In this document: piece by piece, positions 8,381-16,146 of the stretch
Position numbering within the stretch: position 1 is the first letter of the stretch
Layout of the letters: the number at the start of each line of letters is the position of its first letter
Source of the DNA: an uncultured bacterium
Lineage (GTDB): Bacteria; Vulcanimicrobiota; Xenobia; Xenobiales; Xenobiaceae
Direction: 5' to 3'
Assembly: GCA_934621605.1 (NCBI GenBank)
Contig: CAKTUZ010000009.1
Coordinates: forward strand, 1-64,000
DNA: 64,000 nt
Made by a program: the position numbers and the translations under genes
The notes under the pieces: generated by a model
Database searches by the model: none
Told to the model about the DNA's origin: nothing
The model's input: the letters and a program-made list of their open reading frames with translations, nothing else

Positions 8381-9789
8381 TCCGGCACCTCCATTTTCAG
8401 TACAGCCTGAGCTATTTCAGCGCTTTGAGGCAAAATGCCGCCGGAATGCTGCACGTGAGCAATAAGCGGGAGTTTATGTACACCGGCATGGCTTAAGGCT
8501 AGGCGCATTTCATCTTCCAACTGACCGTGAGAAGCTTCCACAACTACAATACGGCGGATAGGCTTCTCTTGCAAAAGCTCTGTCAAAGCTTTAATGGGGA
8601 ACGGCCATAAGCTGATAGGACGGAATAAACCGGCCTTTATTCCTTGGTCACGCAAAGTGCGAATCGCCCCTTTAGTCATACGGGCAGGAGTGTTGGCGGC
8701 TACAAAGAGCACTTCGCAATCGTCGGTTTTAAATAAATCGGCTCGCTGCTCATTTTCGGTAATTTCCGCATAAACATCATTAAGATGATAGTTTAATTCC
8801 TCTAAATCGGCTTCAGTAAGTCTAATAGAAGTAATTAAATTGGCACGGTGGTCCCGATCTGCGGCAACAGCCCAAGAGGGCATACCCGGCTCAATCATAT
8901 ACTCAGGCAACTTAACCTGACCGGTAACTTGCCCCAAATAACCGTCGCCCAAAATGACTACGGGCTGGCGGTATTTAAAAGCCAAACCAAAAGCTTCCAT
9001 AGTTAAATCTAGCATTTCTTGCGGATCGGCTGGCGCCAAGGTCAAAGCGTGAGTATTGCCATGACCTAAACCGCGGCATACTAACTTAATGTCAGACTGT
9101 TCGGGGCCAATATTACCCAAGCCGGGACCGCCGCGCATAATATTAACAATTACGCCTGGCACTTCAGCGCCAATCATATAGGAAATACCCTCCAACATAA
9201 GGCTTAAGCCCGGAGAAGAGGTAAAAGTCATACAAGGACGACCGGCGCCACCGCAACCGTACATATAATTTACTGTAGCAACTTCACTGACAGCTTGAAT
9301 GAAAACGCCTTGAATATGAGGTAAAATTTTGGCCATCAGCTCAGCCCCTTCAGTTGAGGGCGTTATGGGATAGCCGAAGAAATGGCGACAACCGGCCAAA
9401 AGAGCGCCAATAGCCGAAGCGTAAGTTCCCTTAATCATCAGAGGCTCGGTGGCAGGCAAAGGAATACGCTTATCGGCCACAGGTTCTGCGACCGGCAATT
9501 TTTCGGGTTTGGCAGCTTCTTGCTCTTGGGCGGGCAGTTCCCAAAAATATTTAATGTTGTCAAGATGGAGTGCGTAAGGTTCCGGGCAAGAGCTGCAGCA
9601 AATCCCGCAGCCTACGCACTTGCTGTAGTCGATAGATACCGGCACACAACCGGTTTCCGGATTAACTTCACCGGTAGAAGCGATACATTGCTTAGGACAA
9701 GCTGCCACACAGCGGCCGCAGCCTTTGCAATATTGAGGTGTTACGAGCGGCTTGGGACGTACCCGAGCGCTCTCTGCATTTAAAGTCAT
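8377..9789 (-). CDS. 2-oxoacid:ferredoxin oxidoreductase, fused ferredoxin (delta) and alpha subunits (VorB-like)
   Basis: The first 70 residues hold two 4Fe-4S clusters: Cys 21, 24, 27, 31 and Cys 58, 61, 64, 68. After an Ala/Glu/Pro linker (about 80-115) comes the alpha subunit: GCRHFFGYPITPSTEGAE, then GGPGLGNIGPEQSD. The latter resembles the 3-methyl-2-oxobutanoate (ketoisovalerate) oxidoreductase VorB. The C-terminal part carries the usual CoA/transketolase-C-like domain. GGAGGG lies about 6 nt before the ATG. The gene overlaps the beta-gamma gene by 4 nt, so a whole OFOR is made from two polypeptides. Branched-chain 2-oxoacids are the likely substrate, by family resemblance only. Confidence 0.9.
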   Translation of the reverse strand: MTLNAESARVRPKPLVTPQYCKGCGRCVAACPKQCIASTGEVNPETGCVPVSIDYSKCVGCGICCSSCPEPYALHLDNIKYFWELPAQEQEAAKPEKLPVAEPVADKRIPLPATEPLMIKGTYASAIGALLAGCRHFFGYPITPSTEGAELMAKILPHIQGVFIQAVSEVATVNYMYGCGGAGRPCMTFTSSPGLSLMLEGISYMIGAEVPGVIVNIMRGGPGLGNIGPEQSDIKLVCRGLGHGNTHALTLAPADPQEMLDLTMEAFGLAFKYRQPVVILGDGYLGQVTGQVKLPEYMIEPGMPSWAVAADRDHRANLITSIRLTEADLEELNYHLNDVYAEITENEQRADLFKTDDCEVLFVAANTPARMTKGAIRTLRDQGIKAGLFRPISLWPFPIKALTELLQEKPIRRIVVVEASHGQLEDEMRLALSHAGVHKLPLIAHVQHSGGILPQSAEIAQAVLKMEVPE

Positions 9790-9985
9790 AAAAGGCCCTC
9801 CATCAAAACGAAGGTGTTCACACTATCTGCCATAGATTTCACCAATAGCCACCCCAATATCCTTTTACCTACTTGTCCGTGAAAACGCTTGTTTTACTTC
9901 AGGCAACCTGAAAGAGAAGGAAGAAAAGTACATCGGGCAGAACGAGGCGCCCAATTTCATTTATATTGTTCAGAGCCTAAAAAAC

Positions 9986-10690
9986 ATGACTTTAGTAGAC
10001 TTATCTTACCAAAATAATACCGAATTAGAATTAAATCATGCATTTCTTAGGCTTAATCATTACACGCTCTCTGAACAATTCGTCATCAGCTTCGATGAAG
10101 CCGTCAAGCGCCTCGACGATGCTCCCCCTTCAGGTTGCTTGTTTGTATACGGCGGCGCTCACCATTTTTGGCAAGCCTGGAGCTTAGAAGAGCTGCGTAC
10201 TAATCCTCGACAAATGCTATCTCTGTGTGCCAAATTGGAAAAAGATCTGGCTTTACTTTTGCAATTGCCCTGCCCTACTATTGTCAGAATCGATTCACTC
10301 TGTCAGGGCTGGGGATTGAGCTTAGCCTTAAGTTGCGACTGGCGCTGGGCTTCTCCTCGGGCTCAATTTGGCAGTGCCGACGCAGCTCAAGGTGTACCTC
10401 CAGGCCTCAGCAGTTGGATGCTTCCCAAAATAGTCGGCCAAACTTGGGCCAAACGGCTGATTTTAGGCCAGGAAACTTGGGATGCCGCTCAAGCTTATCA
10501 AGTAGGTTTGGTTGATCGTCTGATCGCCCAAGACGATCCCGAAGGCCCGGTTCTTATGAGCAAGTTTGGCTCCATCCCCCGCCAAGCCTATCTAAGTTCG
10601 CGCCGCCTTCTCAACGAAAGTGCAACCTCATTGCGTGAAAACCATTTAGGCGCCTACCTGGCCGCGCTTTCACAAGCGATACACACTTAA
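9986..10690 (+). CDS. Crotonase-fold protein (enoyl-CoA hydratase/isomerase family), atypical
   Basis: This 234-residue protein carries the family core: PTIVRIDSLCQGWGLSLALS, then CDWRWASPRAQFGSADAAQG and PPGLSSWMLPKIVG, and near the C-terminus AAQAYQVGLVDRLI. By eye, the two glutamates used by enoyl-CoA hydratases are replaced: the PE position reads AD, and the second site is in WAKRLIL with no Glu. The usual SAGADL-type loop is GGAHHFWQA. It is therefore unlikely to be a standard hydratase; its reaction is unknown. No clear Shine-Dalgarno precedes the ATG. A GNAT acetyltransferase follows 13 nt later, so the two are probably co-transcribed, divergently from the oxidoreductase operon. Confidence 0.75.
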   Translation: MTLVDLSYQNNTELELNHAFLRLNHYTLSEQFVISFDEAVKRLDDAPPSGCLFVYGGAHHFWQAWSLEELRTNPRQMLSLCAKLEKDLALLLQLPCPTIVRIDSLCQGWGLSLALSCDWRWASPRAQFGSADAAQGVPPGLSSWMLPKIVGQTWAKRLILGQETWDAAQAYQVGLVDRLIAQDDPEGPVLMSKFGSIPRQAYLSSRRLLNESATSLRENHLGAYLAALSQAIHT

Positions 10691-10703
10691 AGGCAGCTCC
10701 TCT

Positions 10704-11384
10704 ATGACGGCCATCATAACACCTTTCCACGTAAATCAAGAGATCATGAGTCACATACGTCCTATGTGCCGCGCCGATGTGGAGCAAGTAGCCGAACAGC
10801 ATTATTCAGCCATGGGCCACAGTCTTTGGGCCCAATTGGGCAAGCCATTTTTGCAAGCTCTTTATGCAGGCCTATTGCAAGATCCGCTCTTTGTGGCTTA
10901 TGTTTATGTCACTGAGGAAACGGTGCGAGGCTTTGTGGCCGGGAGTTTGGACGTACAGCATACCTTTAACAGACTGTGGCAAAAGCATTGGCAGCAACTT
11001 TTCCTACCCGCCCTGAGCGGCCTGATTCGCTGTCCCTACTTAATAAGTTCACTTATAAGCACACCTTTTTACTTTAAACGCAGCGCTTCTTCCCAACGAG
11101 TCGAAGCCATCAAAGCTGAGTCACTTTTTTGCTCTTTTCAGCCCGATTTGCGCGGCACCGGAGCGGCAGGTCATATTAACCGAGTGCTCTTTAAGCATTT
11201 CCTGACAGCAGGCTGTCGCTACATAAAAATTACTACCGAAACGGATAACGAAGCCAGTTTACGTCAACTCAATCATTGGGGTTTTACTATTGAAGAGCGC
11301 TTTAATTTTTACGGCAAAGATATGTATACATTGGTAATGGATTTAAGTACCAATCCGCGTTTGCACGAGGAACCAAGCCCATAG
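10704..11384 (+). CDS. GNAT-family N-acetyltransferase
   Basis: This 226-residue protein starts with an acetyltransferase-like strand (IRPMCRADVEQVAEQHYSAM). The acetyl-CoA region is SLFCSFQPDLRGTGAAGHINRVLF, followed by the family end pattern TETDNEASLRQLNHWGF. The pyrophosphate loop is RGTGAAG, close to the usual Q/RxxGxG/A. A hydrophobic stretch in the middle (ALSGLIRCPYLISSLISTPF) is an insertion relative to small GNATs. The substrate is unknown. An in-frame ATG at 10746 (MSHIRPM) is an alternative start that fits the domain edge; neither has a convincing ribosome binding site. It lies directly downstream of the crotonase-fold gene. Confidence 0.8.
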   Translation: MTAIITPFHVNQEIMSHIRPMCRADVEQVAEQHYSAMGHSLWAQLGKPFLQALYAGLLQDPLFVAYVYVTEETVRGFVAGSLDVQHTFNRLWQKHWQQLFLPALSGLIRCPYLISSLISTPFYFKRSASSQRVEAIKAESLFCSFQPDLRGTGAAGHINRVLFKHFLTAGCRYIKITTETDNEASLRQLNHWGFTIEERFNFYGKDMYTLVMDLSTNPRLHEEPSP

Positions 11385-11387
11385 CCA

Positions 11388-11434
11388 CCGAATCGGCAAC
11401 GCCAGCCAAACAACCAACCACTCACACGATTCGG
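11388..11434. repeat. Inverted repeat in convergent intergenic gap
   Basis: Perfect 8-bp arms CCGAATCG (11388-11395) and CGATTCGG (11427-11434) flank a 31-nt loop made almost only of A and C. It lies between the convergent GNAT and lipoprotein genes. It may be a transcript-end hairpin, but neither strand has a T run after it. Confidence 0.35.
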
Positions 11435-11492
11435 ATACGAATATAGAAAAAACAGAAAAGACAAACTCCACCCATATTTTTTACGATGTTAC

Positions 11493-11990
11493 TTAAGGCT
11501 GCTGAAGAGGAGTATGCAACGGACCGCCTATTTGTTTCATAGTCCAGTGCTCACGCTTAATGCCTTTATCTGACTGACAAGCGATGGTGAAAGCCGATTG
11601 CATAGGCATACGAAAGACACGAGTTTCTCCCGACAGGAGAACTGTTTTTTCTGAAACGCCTTCCTTAATAGCCGACGACTCAGAGCCTGAAAATACTTTA
11701 ATTTCAGGCTCGTAATTTTCAACCCAGATCACGCACCGCTCGGCACTTAAATTTACAGCCTTTATATAACAATTTTGAGTAACCACTAATCCACGGTCAT
11801 CTGTAACCTTGCCTTCCAAACGTTTTTCAATTCTGTCAGGATAGATATAAAGCCACACCGAAGCGGCGTTGTTCTCACGGAAATAAGGTGTACCCGGTGG
11901 CAAGACATCACGATCGACGTCATATTTATGACATCCTGATAACAATAAATTGATAACTAAAAGTAAACAGAGAGCCCCAAAACGTTCCAT
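11493..11990 (-). CDS. Predicted lipoprotein of unknown function
   Basis: The 165-residue product begins MERFGALCLLLVINLLLSGC, a short signal peptide ending in a lipobox (LLSGC), so it is probably lipidated on the Cys and anchored in a membrane. The mature part has no domain I recognise. It looks beta-rich (ASVWLYIYPDRIEKRLEGKV, then CYIKAVN, CVIWVENYEPEIKV) with several further cysteines. A TTG at 12014 would add eight residues. I prefer the ATG because it gives a compact signal peptide, though there is no good Shine-Dalgarno. It is divergent from the glycosyltransferase gene. Confidence 0.7.
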   Translation of the reverse strand: MERFGALCLLLVINLLLSGCHKYDVDRDVLPPGTPYFRENNAASVWLYIYPDRIEKRLEGKVTDDRGLVVTQNCYIKAVNLSAERCVIWVENYEPEIKVFSGSESSAIKEGVSEKTVLLSGETRVFRMPMQSAFTIACQSDKGIKREHWTMKQIGGPLHTPLQQP

Positions 11991-12134
11991 ATCGACAGCA
12001 CCATTCAGTACCAAGCAGACAAATTACCTGCAAAATAGGGCAAAAATAGCGCTTTTTCCGAGTTCTTAAAAGGATAAAAAAAAACAAAGTAACAAATTTT
12101 CGCCCAATAGCAGACACGGAGAGCTTGAAAAAAA

Positions 12135-14057
12135 ATGGCTTTTTGGAACAAGATTAACAACTTAAATTGGGGCTGGCTGGCCGATTTACTGATTATCGGC
12201 TTTATAAGCGCCGTTGTTATAGAAGCTAATTTAATTTGGCAAATGAACTACGTTTACCCGCCCCATGCCGATTATGCGCACCATTTTTTAGAAGTCTCGG
12301 CTATGGAATTGCGCTTGCAAAACTGTGCAAGTTTTACAGAAAAGCTGTTCACTTTTCTTTTTTGGCCGGGTTCTTATCCTCCGGGCATGTATTGGTCGGC
12401 TTATTTAAGTTCTTTCTTTATGGGACGCGGCCTTATGTCAGCTATGATGAGCCAAATGGGCTATTTCCCAGTGCTTATAGCTTCACTTTATTATATCATG
12501 CGTCCTAGATATGGCTTGACAGCAGCTGCTGCAACAGCGTTAATTTGCGCGTCCACACCTTTTTTGGCCTTAGGATCAACTAATTACGTAGTCGATTATC
12601 CTTCCACAGCTTTCACTGCCCTGTGCTTATGTATCTTTTTCAACTCCGATTTAATGCAAAAAACAGGACATGCCGTAACTTTCGGCTTAGCTTTAGGCCT
12701 AGGCTGCCTTTGCAAGCCCACAACCATTTTCTTTGCTGCTCCACCTCTGATTTTGCTCTTTATACTCAAATTGCCTGAACTTTGGCCTTACAAGAAAAAA
12801 ATCTTTATCTCCGTCATTTCGATATGTGCGGCCTCTGCCTTTCCGATTTTAGCGGCTTGGCGCATTCATCTATGGCCACCCTGCACAGCCGATTACAGTA
12901 GTTTTTTTCCACTCTATAAAATTATGCTAATCGGCTGCGCCATAGCTTGGGCTGTCGGCTTAACTTTGGAAGCTTATTACCTCTGGATCCCCGAGATACA
13001 AAAAGCTACCGCCCAAGGAGCGAGCCGTCTGATGCTCAATCTCAGCCTGGCCTTTGCCGGTTTTTACTTAATCTTCTTCCCTTGGGCTTCTGCCAACGCC
13101 GCCACCATGTTTTGGCGCTCTCATCACTTAGGACTGCAAACATTCAATAATTTGTCTACTCTGGGTTTTAATCAATATGTCCACGGTTTAGCCGAAGGTT
13201 ATGTAGGTTTACCCATAACTCTAGTCACCTTAGCTGGAGCTCTTTATTGTTGGCGTACACAAGGCACTACAGAAGAGCGCCTCACCTTTATTTCCTGTTT
13301 GCTGGCCACTCTCGTATCTGTAGTTATGCTCAGTCCAGCAGTGCGCTATATTCTGCCTGCTGTAGCTCTCAGCTGTTGTTTCTACACAGCTTTCTTTCGT
13401 CGCATTCCTTATGGCTACACTTTAGCTTTAATGCTGGCTGGCCTTATGTTTTGGTGCAATATCATGGAGTCGGTGCTCCATCCGCAATACAGTGACACAA
13501 TCCGCCACAACACCCAATGCGGCCCAGTTAATATGTGCACCGGTTTGCCCATGTATCCATCTACAGCCCAACTCCCCTTTGCGGGCGGTTGGCAATTTGG
13601 TCATGAACTGTTCCAACAGATCCCCTCTACAGAGCGCACTCCCAAGTTGGCAGCTATTTTTATTCATGAAGCCATCATTAATGGCAATCCGGCCGAATCA
13701 TTTAAAATTGGCTTACAAACTTGGGCTAATTACCACCACGGAAAAATCGTACCCGTCCTAGTCAGTTATGAAGATTTTCATACCAAAGAAACGGTACGCC
13801 TGGAACAATACCGAAACATCCTAAACTTAAAACCTTTTTATCCACAGCAAGCACAAAAATTGATTGCGATAATGGATAATAAGCAAGATCATAATTACGA
13901 CTATGTAGTTGACGTAGCTCCACACGCTCTTTCAGCAGCCGAGCCAAGTAAAATCAGACGTTTGCTGAATGCTGACAGCCGCAACCCTATCTATTTTTCT
14001 ATCCCAATCCAAACTCAAGAATATAGAGTTACCCTCTATTTCCTGCGCGAAATTTAA
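12135..14057 (+). CDS. Integral membrane glycosyltransferase-like protein (GT-C/PMT type)
   Basis: This 640-residue protein has about ten hydrophobic segments. After the first segment comes a loop with an Asp/His cluster (PPHADYAHHFLE), where GT-C enzymes such as ArnT and PMT keep their catalytic acidic residue. The membrane part ends near residue 450. A soluble C-terminal domain of about 190 residues follows (GLPMYPSTAQLPFAGGWQFG onward), with no family I can name. The likely role is sugar transfer from a polyprenyl-phosphate donor to a lipid or protein in the envelope, inferred from fold type only. It stands alone, with opposite-strand genes on both sides. No clear ribosome binding site is visible. 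Confidence 0.7.
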   Translation: MAFWNKINNLNWGWLADLLIIGFISAVVIEANLIWQMNYVYPPHADYAHHFLEVSAMELRLQNCASFTEKLFTFLFWPGSYPPGMYWSAYLSSFFMGRGLMSAMMSQMGYFPVLIASLYYIMRPRYGLTAAAATALICASTPFLALGSTNYVVDYPSTAFTALCLCIFFNSDLMQKTGHAVTFGLALGLGCLCKPTTIFFAAPPLILLFILKLPELWPYKKKIFISVISICAASAFPILAAWRIHLWPPCTADYSSFFPLYKIMLIGCAIAWAVGLTLEAYYLWIPEIQKATAQGASRLMLNLSLAFAGFYLIFFPWASANAATMFWRSHHLGLQTFNNLSTLGFNQYVHGLAEGYVGLPITLVTLAGALYCWRTQGTTEERLTFISCLLATLVSVVMLSPAVRYILPAVALSCCFYTAFFRRIPYGYTLALMLAGLMFWCNIMESVLHPQYSDTIRHNTQCGPVNMCTGLPMYPSTAQLPFAGGWQFGHELFQQIPSTERTPKLAAIFIHEAIINGNPAESFKIGLQTWANYHHGKIVPVLVSYEDFHTKETVRLEQYRNILNLKPFYPQQAQKLIAIMDNKQDHNYDYVVDVAPHALSAAEPSKIRRLLNADSRNPIYFSIPIQTQEYRVTLYFLREI

Positions 14058-14146
14058 AAGCAGAAACAAAAAAGACCATTCTCGGGATGCACACCACAAA
14101 AACAGTCTTGTCTGTACAAAAAAATCGCTATGAATGAATCATTCCA

Positions 14147-15133
14147 TTACTGCGGAATAAAAAGCATTTGCTCAATATTAAAGAAAGTACCTACAGGATC
14201 TTCTAAATGAGAAATGCTCGCTGCGCGATATCCGCTGGCTATCGTTAAGTCATTGATGCAACGAGATTCTCCTGGAGCCAAATCGCCCCACAAATAAGGA
14301 TCGAGAATGCGATTTAGCCCATTATAACTTTCGCCTCGATGCAACTCACCTTCAAAGCGAAAATTTAGCCGTTCGCTACTGTTATTGATAACTGTAACAT
14401 TAAATCTGGAAGCTAAATAGACGCGAATGAACTCACGCCCCTCATTGTCGCGAATGCGAGCTTTATCAGACATATAATGAGCGGGATCAACTTGCTTTTC
14501 GTAAACGGAAATTGTCTGATCAGGCTCGATAACATAAATGAGATCTTTAACAATTACACCGCCCTCGCCGCCTTCACCGCCGTCCCCTCCTTCACCACCT
14601 TGGCCGCCGCCATCTTCTCCAAAACCGGAATGCTTGCCAAATTTTGAACCGTCTTTGCCATAACCATGACCGGTAGGATAGCCGGGGCCTCCCAGAGCGG
14701 AGACGCCCAATTTAGGCATATCGGGATCGATAGCTGTACGCAATCCCGAACGTCCCGATCCCTTACCCAGTTTTTTAGCAGGATCTCCAGGGGCCCCCGG
14801 CTTACCAGGACGACCTATCTTACCCGGAGCCGCCCCGTATCTATCCATACTAGTTTTGGGCACATTTCTGTAAAGTTCCGGATCGTAGGGTTTAATCTTC
14901 TTAGGCTTTACCGGAGGAGCTTTCACAGGTTTGCGTACGGTCTCCGGTAATTTAATGGAATCCACCAAAGAAACTTGCGAGACAATACGCAAACTGTCTC
15001 CATCATTATCTTTTTTGGGGCCATACCAAGCCAAAGCAGTCAAAGCCATCAAATGGAAGACTATAGCCAAAACTACAGCTAAGTGTATAGGGCGAAGGGA
15101 AGAATTTTCGGATCCGTCTTCGTAATTACTCAA
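14147..15133 (-). CDS. TonB-like single-span envelope protein with collagen-like and Gly-rich segments
   Basis: The 328-residue product has a short cytosolic N-terminus and one membrane helix (HLAVVLAIVFHLMALTALAWY, about 18-38). A Pro/Lys segment follows (RKPVKAPPVKPKKIKPYDPE), the arrangement of TonB and relatives. Next come Gly-X-Y triplets (GRPGKPGAPGDP, about 107-118) and a Gly-rich acidic stretch (GGQGGEGGDGGEGGEGG, about 175-191). The C-terminal 135 residues look folded and beta-rich but do not match the TonB C-terminal domain by eye. No exbB/exbD is nearby. The start is TTG with GGTGAG upstream. A terminator separates it from the helical-repeat gene upstream. Confidence 0.65.
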   Translation of the reverse strand: MSNYEDGSENSSLRPIHLAVVLAIVFHLMALTALAWYGPKKDNDGDSLRIVSQVSLVDSIKLPETVRKPVKAPPVKPKKIKPYDPELYRNVPKTSMDRYGAAPGKIGRPGKPGAPGDPAKKLGKGSGRSGLRTAIDPDMPKLGVSALGGPGYPTGHGYGKDGSKFGKHSGFGEDGGGQGGEGGDGGEGGEGGVIVKDLIYVIEPDQTISVYEKQVDPAHYMSDKARIRDNEGREFIRVYLASRFNVTVINNSSERLNFRFEGELHRGESYNGLNRILDPYLWGDLAPGESRCINDLTIASGYRAASISHLEDPVGTFFNIEQMLFIPQ

Positions 15134-15160
15134 CTTCTCTCACCAGAGCCAAACTTTACA

Positions 15161-15198
15161 GAAAAAATCGGGCGGCCCCATCGTTAAGGGCTGCCCTT
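15161..15198 (-). terminator. Intrinsic terminator after the helical-repeat protein gene
   Basis: On the minus strand GGGCAGCCC pairs with GGGCCGCCC (one mismatch) around a short loop. GATTTTTT follows (A run at 15162-15167 on the plus strand). It ends transcription from 15904-15230 before the TonB-like gene. Confidence 0.75.
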
Positions 15199-15229
15199 TT
15201 AATAATTAGCAAAAAACAACTAAAATGCA

Positions 15230-15904
15230 CTACATCCGACCAATACGTTTAAGAGCTTCGGCGCCAGCCTGAGCCAAATCGACGTCGGAACTGTCGGCAG
15301 CAGCTGTCACTACTGGCAAAGCCGCACTGCCCAACATTTGTACAGCATCAGTTAAAACTTTTATCTTATCTCGACCATGCCCTTCGGCACGTATGAAAGT
15401 GACCAAATCGGGAAGTAACTCAGCTCCAAATTTTTGCAATAGCCACAAAGTAACATCGATGGTATGTTCGTCAAAAGTTCCGGAGACAAGTTCTCGTCCT
15501 AAAGCCAAAATATACGGACGATAGCGACCAGGATAGCGTCTGAAAACAGCGCGAACTAAAGTAAATTTTACATAAGGGACAGTACATCTGTCGGCAGCTT
15601 TAAATATAGCATTGACATAACCAGCCGGATTTTTGTCCATCATCAATTCGGCAACTTTATCAACAACACTGACGCCACCCAACAGCAAATTGCCCAAAAG
15701 TTCAAAGGCAATTCCCTCCAAGGACTTAGGATTGGCACTCAATTCTTCGACTACCTTAGCCAATCCGAGTTTTTCACGCTCGGCCCTTTCGGAATCGGTT
15801 ACCGCTTTCTCCTGAGTCTCAACAGAGGCTAAATCACCGCCCAAGAAGATCTCGAGCAATTCGTCTTTTTTGCATTCGCAGGGATTGTTTTGAAGTTCAC
15901 TCAT
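15230..15904 (-). CDS. Hypothetical protein, probable HEAT-like helical repeats
   Basis: The 224-residue product has an N-terminal Cys pair (NNPCECKKDELLEIFLGGD), a charged helix, then a series of about 30-residue helical hairpins. The last one (AADSSDVDLAQAGAEALKRIG) is typical of HEAT/PBS-lyase repeats. Such proteins are usually protein-binding scaffolds; no enzyme motif is visible. An upstream in-frame TTG at 15934 is preceded by AAAGG and is a possible start. I chose the ATG (15904), although it lacks a Shine-Dalgarno. It is divergent from pgpH and followed by its own terminator, so it is monocistronic. Confidence 0.65.
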   Translation of the reverse strand: MSELQNNPCECKKDELLEIFLGGDLASVETQEKAVTDSERAEREKLGLAKVVEELSANPKSLEGIAFELLGNLLLGGVSVVDKVAELMMDKNPAGYVNAIFKAADRCTVPYVKFTLVRAVFRRYPGRYRPYILALGRELVSGTFDEHTIDVTLWLLQKFGAELLPDLVTFIRAEGHGRDKIKVLTDAVQMLGSAALPVVTAAADSSDVDLAQAGAEALKRIGRM

Positions 15905-16146
15905 GCCCAAACTTTCGCCATATCGGAATTTCAAACCTTTTTTTATTGTCAGTACAACTCGTTTTCAGATATCTGCCTCCCAACATTATCTTGTAAAAAA
16001 ATACAAAACTGCTGCGGATAATTGGGAAAATTTACGAATATATTTGGCTCCTTGTCAATAACATACTTTGTTTCCACCGAGCTTACTTCGCAAGGCTTTA
16101 AGAATTGGGACTAGAATTTAAAAGCAGCATAACGAGCGAGAGTACC

